From: a virus
Reading direction: 5' to 3' (one strand)
IMG/VR virus record: IMGVR_UViG_3300047550_001550
Span: 1 to 27,776 of that record
DNA length: 27,776 bases
Shown: positions 18,412-27,776 of the stretch, piece by piece
How the letters are laid out: each line of letters opens with the position of its first letter
How positions within the stretch are numbered: the stretch's first letter is position 1
Program-made: the position numbers and the translations under genes
The notes under the pieces: generated by a model
Told to the model about the DNA's origin: nothing
The model's input: the letters and a program-made list of their open reading frames with translations, nothing else
The model's database searches: none

Positions 18412-21400
18412 ATGCCTAAGACGCCAACTCTAAATATTGAAGTCAGAGCTTCAACTAAACAATTAGACAGTTTAATTGTCAAAATTGATCGTTTTGCTAA
18501 AACGGCTGGCGCCGCTAGTACTTCCTTTAAGGACTCGTCCAAGACGATTAAGGCGTCTTTAAGCTCGCTTGATAAGGCGACAACCGCATCGGTAAAATCT
18601 ATTCAAAAAGAGATGCAGTTAATTTCTGTCTCAATGACTAGAGTTGCTGACCACTCAAAGAGGCAGTTAGAAAAGATTACGAAATCTGGCATTACTGCCA
18701 CCGATAAGCTTGGAAACGCTACGGTACGCAATCTCAACAAGATTGAAAAAGCTTACAATGGCATCAATAGAGCGACCGCTAAGGCCAAAACAGACATAAT
18801 TGCAGCGTCTAGGGAAATCAAAGCCAATGCGGAGCAAATGGGCAAAAATACTGCCAATTTCGGGAAGAAACTCTCCTCAGCGTTATCTACCATTGAAAAC
18901 AAACTCGATGCTGTATTAAAAGGCATTCAGGCAATGTCCCGATCTGCTGCAAACGCAGCCAAAAGTGCTACTAGAGCCGTACAGCAACACGAAAAAGCAC
19001 TCAAGAATGCTGGTCAAACAGCGCGAAATGAACTCCAAGCACAGGAGCGCCTATATAAAAGTTATAGCAAGGGAATTCAGGGTCTGTTCATGCCCGCAAA
19101 GTATGAGGAGCGAAGTTTAGCTGGTCTGATCGCCCAGCGTCGTTCTTTTAATACTTTACTGAAGCAAACTGCAGTAAGAGGAGGCATGCCCGGCCAGTAT
19201 GAGGGTAAGGGGCGTTACGAAAAGGGCGAAAAGATGCCTCAACTGCCCTTTGGCAAAATTGACGATTCAGGATTACGAGCATGGGGTCGTGGTGAATCAG
19301 TAGTTATGACTCAAGCTATGAGTCATGCTGATATGTTGAGGCTGAAGTACGGGCAGTTAAGTGCTCCGTTAGACGCCCTGAGCAGGAAATTGCTGGATAC
19401 TGGGCGAAACATGAGATGGATAGGCCAAAACTTATTTATGACCTTTACCGCTCCGTTGGGATTATTAGCTAGAAGAACCACACAACTTTACCTCTCAGTA
19501 GCGCAGGAATATACTCGTATCCAAAAAGTTGCGGGGCTAGATGTAAACTCTAAAAATCTTCAAAAGCAAGCAAAAGACCTCAAAACTTTCCAGCGTATTA
19601 AAGCCGATATTGGCACTGGGGTTGGAAGATACGGTATTAGTCCAAAGTCTCAAGCGGCTTTATTTGGTGATATCGTTGCTATGGGTTATTCTGCCGATAA
19701 GACAGCCACAAGCATTCGTGGAATGACAACTGAAGCCGGTCAGATGGCAGATGAAATTATGCGTACTGCAACGCTTGGTGATATTGGTATCAAGACTGCT
19801 ACCGACTTCTATCGTACCATGTTGAAAGTTTTCGTTAGCGCCCAGCCGGGGGTTAAAACATTCTCTGACACCATTCAGGGTACAAACTTTATTGTAGACC
19901 AGTTAAACCAGATTGAAAACAAGACATCAATTAACTTAAATCAGTTAGCCGATGCTATGCCAGTGGCTGCCGGTGCAGCCAAGCTGTTCGGATTGAAAGC
20001 GGCTGAACTCGCTAGCACATTGACTGGTCTTTACGATAAAGGTATTGCCGTCAACACCGCAGCTACCGGCATGAACTTCTCTCTGACCAGAATCTTGGCT
20101 CCAACCAAAAAAGCCGCTATTGTTTTCGATCAGGCCTATGGCGCCGGGGCTCTAAGCAAAGTCCAGAGCATTGGTGGAGGTATGGAGAGACTGATCGAAT
20201 TAAGTAAGATGTATCGTGAACTTTTAGAGACTCAAGGGAAGGTAAAAGTTACGCAGGTATTCTCGGAGCTTGTATCTAAGCGTCAGATTAAAACTTTCGA
20301 GCCTTTAGTATCGTCTATCAATGAAGGTACAGATCAGGTTCGCACGGCGCTGCAGGGTATACCAAAAGCTGTAGAAATGGCCGCCAAGAAAGGCATTAAC
20401 ATCTCAGAAGCTCCATTCTATGACTTAGTACCACTGATGGCTAAATTCAAAGATGAACTCCTGAAGGGAGCAAATGGAGCAGAGGGCGTAACAAATGGTT
20501 TTATTAGAGCGTTAATTGCTTCCAATGGCTGGGCAACAACTACAACAGACAATGTAAAAGAGTTAGCTAATGAGTTACAGAAGTTGTCCGCCCGAGAAAT
20601 TGATATCAAGCTTAAGTCTGACCCGATCAGATATCAGGTGTTAGTTCAAACCATTAAGATGCTTGGAGCGGAAATTGGCCAATTTTTATTCCCGATGCTA
20701 ATCAAGCTCACTACAGTAATTAAAAAGTTGGTACAGGGGTTAAATAATTTAACCCCCTCTACAAAGGCATTGCTTTCCGGCTTAGCCGTAGCCTTGGCTG
20801 CGTTTGGTCCGGTGGCTATAGCCATAGGTAGCTTTAGATCTGTCCTTGGTTTTGTTGGTAAAACTATTGGTTTAGTCTTGCCAAAAATGACGACTATGAG
20901 TCTGGAAGCTTTGTTATTGGCAACCAACATGGGCGAGCTAAATCTTGCCAACTCTACCGTAGTTAGAGTTGGCAAAGATATGGCTGCGGTCATTGAAAAC
21001 AATAATAGCAAGCTTAGCAAACTATTTTTAAAGATGCGTGGCGCTAAAGCAATGGATGTTGCCGTAACAGAGGCGCAAGTTGCTGCTGAGCAGGCTCATG
21101 CATCTGCAATTGGTAAAACTATTACAGCAGAAGAAGCTAGGCAAAGAGCCTTAAGAAAAAATCTTCCTAAATCTCTTGTGTTTGGTCAGCAAAGAACACT
21201 GTTCGATAGGCTAGTTGGCAGAGGACCTTCTGGGGTATCACCCACGACAGGCAAGTCACCCATCGCCAGAAGAATTATGGGGATGCCGGGGCCCAGATCT
21301 CGTGGCATGGCGGGGTTCCAATACGTAGACGATGCATTTGATGCAATCCACCAACGATACGATCCTGCCCGAATTGCACAGCAGTTAGGCATCCCAACTG

Positions 21401-24400
21401 GCACGGGTCAGGCAGAAACTCGCCGTAGGGGCCTTGTAACCTCTCTAGCTGAAACTCTTGGTATTGGACCAAGAATTACAGAGCAGTTCCCAACGGCTGG
21501 CTACGTCATGCAAGGTGTTAATCCTCCAATAAAGAAATCAAAACTTTCTTTTCTTGAGTTCACAAGAAGAAGAAAAAGAGTATTAGAGAGTGGCCAAAAT
21601 CTGCCACTGCCGGATTATATCTGGAAACAACAATTAGTAAGAAATAGTAAAATTGCTGAAGGACTTGAGGCGATGGTCACGCCGGGAATGCCTCAAGCTA
21701 AAGGTGTTCAGGAAAAAAGTGCGAACATAATAAAAAAGGTTTTAGCGGCAGCTCGGGAGGGAAATTTAGAGCCTCTTATGGCTTATTACAGTAAAACATC
21801 GCCCGGGATGCAAGCCCGGTTAGATCCACTAGTGGAGATGGCTCAAGCTCCGATAGATGTAAGTATAGATCAAGGCGTAGAAAGAAAGCCTACTATGAGG
21901 CAACGAATAAGCCGTGGGTTTAGGGGGAGAAGATCGCCAGCAGCCAAAGCCGCTAAGGCGCTATTAGATGACGCTATAGAAGCACCCTTGGAAAGCGCAG
22001 CAGTCGAGCTTGGCGGAGCAGGCGGTGGGGCATTAGAAAATGCGGTAGAGAGAGAGCGAATTAAGAAGAAATTTAGAAGTGTCCTTAAACCATATAGCAA
22101 AGGTATATTGCAAACGTTAGCAACGCCATACACAGAAATAGGAAGACAGATGTTTCGCCCTGTAAGGGCGCTGGCCTTCGGCAAAGAAAAAATCTATGAC
22201 GAAAAAACAGGTGAATTCCTCAGAAAAGAAAGACGAACTGGTATAGCTAATAACCGCCTGTTCAGGGGCGTAAGAGCGGTTGCGGCTGCGCCAAAAGCAG
22301 CGCAAGCAAGAGCGCAAGAAGTTTTGAAGTCTGTAGCCGCTCAAGGCGGCATCAGGGGCGTTCTATCTTCCAAGGAAACCACTGATAAATTTAAGCAATT
22401 GCAGGGGGCTGCAACTAAAGGACTTAGATTATTCACACAATTTGGTATTTTTACGCCAATTATTTTAGCTATTGCTGCTGGTATTTTCTTAATTGCTAAA
22501 AACTGGGATAAAGTTTATAAAGCAATGGCTCCGGGGATTAAATCTATTAAAGAGGCTTGGGGCAAGCTTATGGAGGCATTCAAAGGTGTAGGCCAAATCT
22601 TTAGCGATACTTTTAGAACATTGGAAGGAGACAGTAAATCTGGCGAGGAGTCAATAACAAGTCCATTTGATGCCGTAGGACAAATTTTAAATTCGGTTTT
22701 GGAGGTTATTAGTACCACCGTAGAGGCTATTGCTTCTTTAATTAATAAGTTAGCTCCTTTATTTCAATGGCTTGCTAACATTATGTATAATGCTTTTGGT
22801 TTTATTATTCACTTGGTAAAAGCCATAGCCAAATTATTAAAAGGCGACTTCACTGAAGCATGGGGATACGCCAAACTAGCTATTGGATTTTTCTTAAAAT
22901 ACATTCTATCTATTACTCGCCCTATTCTGTCTGTATTTTCTACTATTGCTAAAATTGTATTAAAAACAATTGGAAAAATCTTAACTGCTGCATCTAAATT
23001 GCCCGGAGTTGGCAAGTACGCTGCCAAAGCGCGAGATGCCATCAACTCAATGGCAGAAGGTTTTAATTTAGAAAAAATCTTAGGTGAGCAAATTGATAAT
23101 ATCTTCATGAAAGAACGAGAGATTACCGCTACGGAAATAGCTGGTGAAAGCATCTATAAACCTTCCAAGCGTAAAACAGAAAATAAGCAAATTCAAGAAC
23201 CAGATATTCCCGGAGGCGACGCCGCAGCAGACGCGGCCGCAGATGCTGCTGATCGCTCGGCAAATAAGATGTCTAACATCTGGGATAATTTCTTAAGTAC
23301 CTTAAAGTCTAAGCTTGATGAGACGATCAATGAGCTCAAAGAAACATTAAATAAATCTTTTGAGAAAGTTTGGGAACAGCGGCTTAAGGTATATGACGAT
23401 CAGATCAAGGCCATTGATGACTTAGAGAAAAAAGAAGAGGAACTTCTGGCCACTCAAGAATATATTCAGAACCGACGAGAAGCCCTCAATAAACGATCTA
23501 TCGATCAGCAAAATTATGTAAGAAATCGCGCACTGGCTGTCTACGAAGGTAGAATTGACGATGCAAGAATGCTTGACCTTGAGTTTAGTCAGACCAATGC
23601 CGCGAACAATAAGGCGATATCAGATTTAGATACATCTAGAGCCAGAGATTTGCTTAAGAAAGAACGCGATCTTCAAAGACAGCGGATTCAAGATGCAAAA
23701 ACAGCTGCTGAAGAGTTAAAGAAGATAGAAGAAGAGAACTTCAAGAAGCAGATTGATCTCATCACGCAGTACACCCCACGCACGGATGCCGAATGGCGTG
23801 TAATGATGGACACAATCAATGCGACTATTGCCAATTACGGTATGCCCGCAATTACAGGTAGTTTCATGGATGGGATGGCCGTATTCCAGCAGGCTTCTGA
23901 TAATGCAAAGAATGATTTAATGGCTTCGGCCTTCTGGAGTGGTGAGTGGATTGATACCGCCGTGTTGGATTGGATTTCAAAACTTTCAGGTATTCCACTC
24001 CAGAACCTCATCAAAGCTGCTTCTGATGCCGGTGCAGCAGTTGGCGGGGCTTTTGCTGATGGCGTAGGCGACACAGAAGATGAGGAAAAGCCTAAGCCGG
24101 GTGATCCTAATTTTGTTGGGCCGACAGTAGAGGAAGCGATCCGATATCAGCAAAGGAAGAATTTTAATCCACAGGAACTAGCCGATGCTTTTCAAGGATG
24201 GGGGCCGTCTATGCCAGCCCCGCAGACTACTGTACCTCCGCTTTTGGATCGGGCTTGGAGCTTACGCCCGGCTCCCGGTACGCCACCTCCGCCTCCGGGC
24301 ACGCCGACACTAGGACCAGCGATTCGCAGCAGAGGGAGAAGTCGCCCCGCACCTTCCTATAGGCCAAGGAGTGTATTCCAGCGTGCTATTGATACCATGA

Positions 24401-25545
24401 AAGATCAATTTGAAGGGTCTGGTTTTGATAGCCCTATATTGAAAGGAATTGTTGGCTTAATTGGTGGGGGATCTAAGGGAACCATAAACTTATTTAAGTC
24501 TTTGGAAGATATTCCCAAAAAAGGGTTATCTATCCTTGGCAGCGTTTTCGGTACTATAAAACGTGGGATTGCCGGTGAAGAAGTTTCATTTAAAAACGCA
24601 GCAGCTAAAAATATTGGAAAACCTATAATTGAAGGCATTGGAGTTGGAGCAAACAACGAAACGGCAAGAAGAAAAGTATCGACAAATGTTAAAGATGCTG
24701 TAAACAAAGCTAATCGAGACGTTCAGCGCGATAATGAGATTGCTTCACCATCAAGAAGATTTGGTCGTGAAGTGGGTCAACCGATTACGCTCGGAATTGC
24801 TGCTGGTATCTTAAATGAAAAAGTAGTTGCAGTTCTGATGCAGTCGTTTGAGACTTTGCTGCGACCCCTTCTCAATGTAGAGCGAAATGGCAAAATCAAA
24901 ATTAATTTTGAAGTTGAAACAGGCGGAATTAGATCCGGCATTGAGGCTAAACTTAATGAAATTCTTGGTGGTCAAATTCAATTTAGAAAGCCAAGAGTAT
25001 TTACCGAAATTGAAAATATGTTCAAGTCCATAATTGCCGGAGCTAGAGCTTTTGTAAAGCAATTAGATATATCAACAGGTACCCCCGTCGGTCGGGTAGG
25101 ACCAGCACAATCTGCACTGGAGTCTTACTTAAGTTCACCTATCCCTAGACTTGCTGTTGGCGGTATCGTTAAACGTCGCCCCGGTGGCATTATGGCAAAT
25201 ATTGGTGAGGGTAGATATGATGAGGCCGTTATCCCGCTTCCTCGTGGCCTCAAGGACTTCTCCACAAGTTTTAGAGCGTCTACTTCATCAATGGGTCGAT
25301 TTGAAGGTTCAATGCAAACAGCGATGTCCGCAGCCTTAAGAGAATACGCCGGTCAAATGCCATCTGGCGATTCTGGACAGGTGAACATCTATGTTGATAA
25401 CTTCATCGGGCAACCGCAGTGGTTTGAGTCAATGATGACCGAATACGGTGTCAAAGTGGCTCCCAACAAGCAGCGCTCCTATGGTACAATGAATAGAAAA
25501 GTAACCTCGTATCAGGACAATGCATTTAGGACGGGTAGAATTTAA
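18412..25545 (+). CDS. Tail tape measure protein
   Basis: About 2377 residues, the largest gene here. It runs through the tail tube, sets its length and probably takes part in DNA entry. I choose ATG 18412 (MPKTPTLNIEVRAS), with GGAG 4 bases upstream; an in-frame ATG at 18394 adds six residues inside the preceding frame. Approximate layout: coiled coils 1-220; TP901-type tape-measure core 320-650 (EAGQMADEIMRTATLGD, TAATGMNFSLTRIL); hydrophobic segments near 787-823, 1346-1365, 1452-1476 and 1493-1524; Arg/Lys-rich poorly structured region 870-1330; charged coiled coil 1636-1783; Pro-rich linker 1934-1986; SPSRRFGREVGQPITLGI at 2112; and the typical LAVGGIVKRRPGGIM segment near 2246. No lysozyme or peptidase motif is seen. 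Two strong hairpins lie inside the gene. Confidence 0.92.
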   Translation: MPKTPTLNIEVRASTKQLDSLIVKIDRFAKTAGAASTSFKDSSKTIKASLSSLDKATTASVKSIQKEMQLISVSMTRVADHSKRQLEKITKSGITATDKLGNATVRNLNKIEKAYNGINRATAKAKTDIIAASREIKANAEQMGKNTANFGKKLSSALSTIENKLDAVLKGIQAMSRSAANAAKSATRAVQQHEKALKNAGQTARNELQAQERLYKSYSKGIQGLFMPAKYEERSLAGLIAQRRSFNTLLKQTAVRGGMPGQYEGKGRYEKGEKMPQLPFGKIDDSGLRAWGRGESVVMTQAMSHADMLRLKYGQLSAPLDALSRKLLDTGRNMRWIGQNLFMTFTAPLGLLARRTTQLYLSVAQEYTRIQKVAGLDVNSKNLQKQAKDLKTFQRIKADIGTGVGRYGISPKSQAALFGDIVAMGYSADKTATSIRGMTTEAGQMADEIMRTATLGDIGIKTATDFYRTMLKVFVSAQPGVKTFSDTIQGTNFIVDQLNQIENKTSINLNQLADAMPVAAGAAKLFGLKAAELASTLTGLYDKGIAVNTAATGMNFSLTRILAPTKKAAIVFDQAYGAGALSKVQSIGGGMERLIELSKMYRELLETQGKVKVTQVFSELVSKRQIKTFEPLVSSINEGTDQVRTALQGIPKAVEMAAKKGINISEAPFYDLVPLMAKFKDELLKGANGAEGVTNGFIRALIASNGWATTTTDNVKELANELQKLSAREIDIKLKSDPIRYQVLVQTIKMLGAEIGQFLFPMLIKLTTVIKKLVQGLNNLTPSTKALLSGLAVALAAFGPVAIAIGSFRSVLGFVGKTIGLVLPKMTTMSLEALLLATNMGELNLANSTVVRVGKDMAAVIENNNSKLSKLFLKMRGAKAMDVAVTEAQVAAEQAHASAIGKTITAEEARQRALRKNLPKSLVFGQQRTLFDRLVGRGPSGVSPTTGKSPIARRIMGMPGPRSRGMAGFQYVDDAFDAIHQRYDPARIAQQLGIPTGTGQAETRRRGLVTSLAETLGIGPRITEQFPTAGYVMQGVNPPIKKSKLSFLEFTRRRKRVLESGQNLPLPDYIWKQQLVRNSKIAEGLEAMVTPGMPQAKGVQEKSANIIKKVLAAAREGNLEPLMAYYSKTSPGMQARLDPLVEMAQAPIDVSIDQGVERKPTMRQRISRGFRGRRSPAAKAAKALLDDAIEAPLESAAVELGGAGGGALENAVERERIKKKFRSVLKPYSKGILQTLATPYTEIGRQMFRPVRALAFGKEKIYDEKTGEFLRKERRTGIANNRLFRGVRAVAAAPKAAQARAQEVLKSVAAQGGIRGVLSSKETTDKFKQLQGAATKGLRLFTQFGIFTPIILAIAAGIFLIAKNWDKVYKAMAPGIKSIKEAWGKLMEAFKGVGQIFSDTFRTLEGDSKSGEESITSPFDAVGQILNSVLEVISTTVEAIASLINKLAPLFQWLANIMYNAFGFIIHLVKAIAKLLKGDFTEAWGYAKLAIGFFLKYILSITRPILSVFSTIAKIVLKTIGKILTAASKLPGVGKYAAKARDAINSMAEGFNLEKILGEQIDNIFMKEREITATEIAGESIYKPSKRKTENKQIQEPDIPGGDAAADAAADAADRSANKMSNIWDNFLSTLKSKLDETINELKETLNKSFEKVWEQRLKVYDDQIKAIDDLEKKEEELLATQEYIQNRREALNKRSIDQQNYVRNRALAVYEGRIDDARMLDLEFSQTNAANNKAISDLDTSRARDLLKKERDLQRQRIQDAKTAAEELKKIEEENFKKQIDLITQYTPRTDAEWRVMMDTINATIANYGMPAITGSFMDGMAVFQQASDNAKNDLMASAFWSGEWIDTAVLDWISKLSGIPLQNLIKAASDAGAAVGGAFADGVGDTEDEEKPKPGDPNFVGPTVEEAIRYQQRKNFNPQELADAFQGWGPSMPAPQTTVPPLLDRAWSLRPAPGTPPPPPGTPTLGPAIRSRGRSRPAPSYRPRSVFQRAIDTMKDQFEGSGFDSPILKGIVGLIGGGSKGTINLFKSLEDIPKKGLSILGSVFGTIKRGIAGEEVSFKNAAAKNIGKPIIEGIGVGANNETARRKVSTNVKDAVNKANRDVQRDNEIASPSRRFGREVGQPITLGIAAGILNEKVVAVLMQSFETLLRPLLNVERNGKIKINFEVETGGIRSGIEAKLNEILGGQIQFRKPRVFTEIENMFKSIIAGARAFVKQLDISTGTPVGRVGPAQSALESYLSSPIPRLAVGGIVKRRPGGIMANIGEGRYDEAVIPLPRGLKDFSTSFRASTSSMGRFEGSMQTAMSAALREYAGQMPSGDSGQVNIYVDNFIGQPQWFESMMTEYGVKVAPNKQRSYGTMNRKVTSYQDNAFRTGRI
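20736..20756. repeat. Perfect 9-bp inverted repeat inside the tape-measure gene
   Basis: GGGGTTAAA (20736-20744) and TTTAACCCC (20748-20756) flank a 3-base loop TAA. It encodes part of QGLNNLTPST just before a hydrophobic segment. No T-run follows, so it is not a typical terminator. Confidence 0.6.
20945..20975. repeat. Perfect 12-bp inverted repeat inside the tape-measure gene
   Basis: TTGCCAACTCTA (20945-20956) and TAGAGTTGGCAA (20964-20975) flank a 7-base loop. It lies about 190 bases after the other inverted repeat, just past the first hydrophobic segment, in codons for LANSTVVRVGK. No T-run follows. Confidence 0.6.
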
Positions 25546-25970
25546 TGGCACTGAATAATTTCGTAACACTTGGCGAATCTGGTGGAACGGCCTATCCTTT
25601 GACGGATCAAGGTCGTACTTTTTCTATGGCACGTGACGAGCGATCTGTTCCTGTAAGCTTAGCAAACGGTATTATTAAAAAATATTTCATGGCAGTAAAG
25701 TATACTTTTAACTTATCGTGGACGTTCTTACCTAGCGCATCCACCCAAACTTATGACCAGAAATATGCACGCGATAAGATCAAAGAACTTTCTGACTACA
25801 TTAGCGGGCCTCTTACGTTGACCCTGCAGCGAACCGCCGGGGGGAGTCCTGTGGGGGCGACAACTTCTTATGAGGTCTGGGTCGAAGGCTACAGCGAAGA
25901 AATTGTGAGAAGAGACTATACAAATAACACTATATGGTATGAAGTCCAGCTGGATCTGAAGGAGCAATAG
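25545..25970 (+). CDS. Distal tail protein candidate downstream of tape measure
   Basis: This 141-residue beta-rich protein starts in a TAATG overlap with the tape-measure stop. Strands include FVTLGESGGTAYPLTDQ, VKYTFNLSWTFLP, GPLTLTLQRTAG and TTSYEVWVEGYSEEIVRRD, with a final IWYEVQLDLKEQ. In siphoviruses this position is held by distal tail (Dit-like) or tail-tip proteins that join the tube to receptor-binding parts. The protein is shorter than a typical Dit (about 250 residues), so it may correspond only to the ring-forming domain or to another tip subunit. The assignment rests on position and fold-like pattern. Confidence 0.6.
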   Translation: MALNNFVTLGESGGTAYPLTDQGRTFSMARDERSVPVSLANGIIKKYFMAVKYTFNLSWTFLPSASTQTYDQKYARDKIKELSDYISGPLTLTLQRTAGGSPVGATTSYEVWVEGYSEEIVRRDYTNNTIWYEVQLDLKEQ

Positions 25971-27776
25971 TGCAAAACCTTACTGCTTCCTTGGAGGCAA
26001 CGCTTAAAAATAGTGCTCAAACCGTTGAGCCTTTTGTTGAGGCTGAGTGGGTCAATGGTAAAAAACTTAGCAATGTAAAGGCTGCTTCATCGTCCAGCGA
26101 CTATGTGGAGTTTCTTAAGGCACAAAGTCCCGTATTTTATGCCAGACTCAATGAGTCTTTTGATGTCATTGACAATATGTATACTGGCCCCAAACCGGCA
26201 TCGCACTGGCGCATGAATAACGCCAGCAATACCTTAGCCGTAGCAACAAATCAGTACGCTATTCAGGATGAATGCGGCTATAACAATTTATACGTATATG
26301 GCGCACAAGGCACTAATTTTACCTTTGGGACGGCAGGCGTCGTCCAGAATAATGCCGGTAGCCTTTCAACAGTCATTAATATGACAAGCGCTTACGGCGC
26401 ATCTAGCCAGAAGGACACTCAAAATAGGTGGTCAATTGTTGATAATGCTAATTTCTCTGTAGAATGCTGGATTAGTCCTAGCAATATTAACCTTACAGAC
26501 GGTAATTTTATCCTCTATAAAGACTCTAAAGGATATCTTCGATCTATTGAAACTGGCCAGATTCAGCTTTCAGCAAGTGTGCCTGAGTGGACCTTAAACC
26601 TAGACAATGGCTACCCAAAATTTACCATCTACAACAGCAATACTGGTTACTGGAAGCCTCTCACAAACAGGGCTAACATCTACGTCGATGTCAAGTCTCC
26701 AACTCCGTTAGCGGTTAACAACTGGTATCACATTGTCGTTACGTTCGACAGCAAGGTTCTGTCATTGTACGTTAATAATCAACTCGTGGCATCTAGTGAC
26801 GTTCTTAACGGTAATGTCATGGATACGACCTCTGGAAACCTTTATGTCGGGGCTCGCTATTTTGACTGGACGGCGGTTCCGGGAGTGGATACGTCGATGA
26901 ATACCTATTTTCAGGGTCGTATTGATGAACTTGCTATCTACAATAGCACTTTAACTTTGTCTGATATTAAACAACGGTGGCGAACTGGCTCTTTAAATGT
27001 TGGTGTCCTGAACCGCTCTTTCGGTTCAAGCCATGACCACATCGTTGACTACTCCGGCTACGGCAGAAATATGTTCATTTATAATGAAAATAACTTAGCT
27101 GCTGGTGTAGCTTCCCCATTTACCGGCATTGACTTTCGCCCCTCTATCAGTAATGTTTTAGCTACTCCTTTTAACGGCAGAAAAGATGCGGCTAGTATGT
27201 ATTTCTCTGACGGTACCTCTATCCTGAATTACCCGTACCTCACATCAGATAATACTAGCGCAGGCAGTACAGTCTTTGATGGTACCCCCAAACTTACAGT
27301 AAGTGGCTGGATGTATGTAGAAAGCAAAACCGTGGCTAGTGAATCTATTGAGATGATCGCAGCCTATGGAGCGCCTAGCGGCACTAATGAAAACTTTCAC
27401 GATACTGCAACTTACGAAAATGGTGGCTGGTACTTAACGCTACGTCGTCAAACAAATGGGGCCGTCAATTTAAGTGGATCTATTTACATGGGTACTGTCG
27501 CTAGTCCTATTGTTACATATAATTCTATACCATTAAACCAGTGGATTCACTTCGTCTACTCAGTAGATAGCTCCAACCGCCCGGTTATTATGATTAATGG
27601 CAATACTAGCACAGTGGTTACGAGCGGATCTTCGACGGCTACAATGAATGCTAATGCTCAATGGAAATTGTTTATTGGTGGAAGACAGTCCAATGAAAGG
27701 CTAACAAAGACTTACTTATCTGAACTCTACGTATCTAACACCAAAGCAGACCTATCTCTGTGGTCATCTGCTTATC
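25970..27776 (+). CDS. LamG-domain tail adhesin (3' partial)
   Basis: A GTG start at 25970 overlaps the previous TAG by one base, with AAGGAG (25959-25964) 5 bases upstream. The frame stays open for about 602 codons to the right edge. Residues 1-50 look like a tail-attachment region. A first concanavalin A/LamG-type domain covers about 50-345, with SPVFYARLNESF, NFSVECWISP, WYHIVVTFDSKVLSLYVNNQ and GRIDELAIYNSTL. A second begins near 430, with LTVSGWMYVES and WIHFVYSVDSSNRPVIMING. Such domains bind glycans, and in tail-tip proteins they probably contact the host surface. The C-terminus lies outside the window. Confidence 0.8.
   Translation, partial: MQNLTASLEATLKNSAQTVEPFVEAEWVNGKKLSNVKAASSSSDYVEFLKAQSPVFYARLNESFDVIDNMYTGPKPASHWRMNNASNTLAVATNQYAIQDECGYNNLYVYGAQGTNFTFGTAGVVQNNAGSLSTVINMTSAYGASSQKDTQNRWSIVDNANFSVECWISPSNINLTDGNFILYKDSKGYLRSIETGQIQLSASVPEWTLNLDNGYPKFTIYNSNTGYWKPLTNRANIYVDVKSPTPLAVNNWYHIVVTFDSKVLSLYVNNQLVASSDVLNGNVMDTTSGNLYVGARYFDWTAVPGVDTSMNTYFQGRIDELAIYNSTLTLSDIKQRWRTGSLNVGVLNRSFGSSHDHIVDYSGYGRNMFIYNENNLAAGVASPFTGIDFRPSISNVLATPFNGRKDAASMYFSDGTSILNYPYLTSDNTSAGSTVFDGTPKLTVSGWMYVESKTVASESIEMIAAYGAPSGTNENFHDTATYENGGWYLTLRRQTNGAVNLSGSIYMGTVASPIVTYNSIPLNQWIHFVYSVDSSNRPVIMINGNTSTVVTSGSSTATMNANAQWKLFIGGRQSNERLTKTYLSELYVSNTKADLSLWSSAY

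Noticed and set aside
20736-20975. The two tape-measure inverted repeats as transcription terminators
   Set aside because: Neither is followed by a T-run and both lie deep inside a single essential reading frame.
18412-25545. Lysozyme or peptidase domain in the tape measure
   Set aside because: I looked for transglycosylase and NlpC/P60 or M23-type motifs and saw none with confidence.
1-27776. tRNA genes, CRISPR arrays, insertion sequences, integrase/attachment sites
   Set aside because: Intergenic gaps are all short (about 110 bases or less), with no cloverleaf-like sequence, regular short repeats or transposase/integrase motifs.

Overview
This window is part of the genome of a tailed double-stranded DNA phage with a long non-contractile tail (siphovirus type). 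All convincing genes lie on the + strand, are packed almost end to end, and follow the usual head-to-tail order: portal, protease/scaffold, major capsid, capsid-associated and fibre proteins, head-tail connectors, tail terminator, tail tube, tail assembly chaperones with a -1 frameshift, a giant tape measure, then distal tail/adhesin genes running off the right edge. No integrase, repressor, terminase, tRNA, CRISPR or insertion sequence is visible. The host cannot be named. Several small-gene promoters put a -10 box 6-9 bases before the ATG (leaderless or nearly so), and a class II ribonucleotide reductase is present; together with a base composition in the mid-40s % G+C by eye, these would fit an aquatic actinobacterial host, but this is weak inference.

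Layout. 1-231: C-terminal end of an unrecognised gene. 341-2365: adenosylcobalamin-dependent (class II) ribonucleotide reductase for dNTP supply. 2381-3107: three small unknown proteins, one with a TTG start. 3104-4717: portal. 4719-4964: small unknown protein. 5068-7131: an unusually large prohead protease fused to several accessory domains, a zinc ribbon and a coiled-coil scaffold-like tail; a perfect AGGAGG followed by an in-frame ATG at 6385 suggests that the scaffold part is also made separately, as in lambda C/Nu3. 7147-8175: major capsid protein, followed by a UUCG-loop terminator and a new promoter. 8247-14442: a small unknown protein plus a block of beta-rich virion proteins, including a parallel beta-helix fibre, a protein made of about ten 18-20-residue repeats, and one AT-rich orphan. 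14468-16923: tightly overlapping connector, head-closure, neck and tail-terminator genes. 16962-18410: small unknown protein, tail tube, and G/GT tail chaperones. 18412-25545: tape measure of about 2377 residues. 25545-27776: distal tail protein and a LamG-domain adhesin cut off by the window edge.

How it works together. Most cassettes are translationally coupled (ATGA or TAATG overlaps), while the products expected in highest copy (capsid, tail tube, the 10344 protein, chaperone) have near-perfect Shine-Dalgarno sites. Promoter-like elements abut stop codons. A 31-bp two-copy element precedes the beta-helix fibre gene and the 10344 virion gene. The best candidates for undescribed biology are the nested protease-scaffold gene with repeated KSV(D/E) motifs, the compact CCCAAAC frameshift module with its 17-bp stimulator stem, the leaderless promoter set, the shared 31-bp element, and the 18-20-residue repeat protein.
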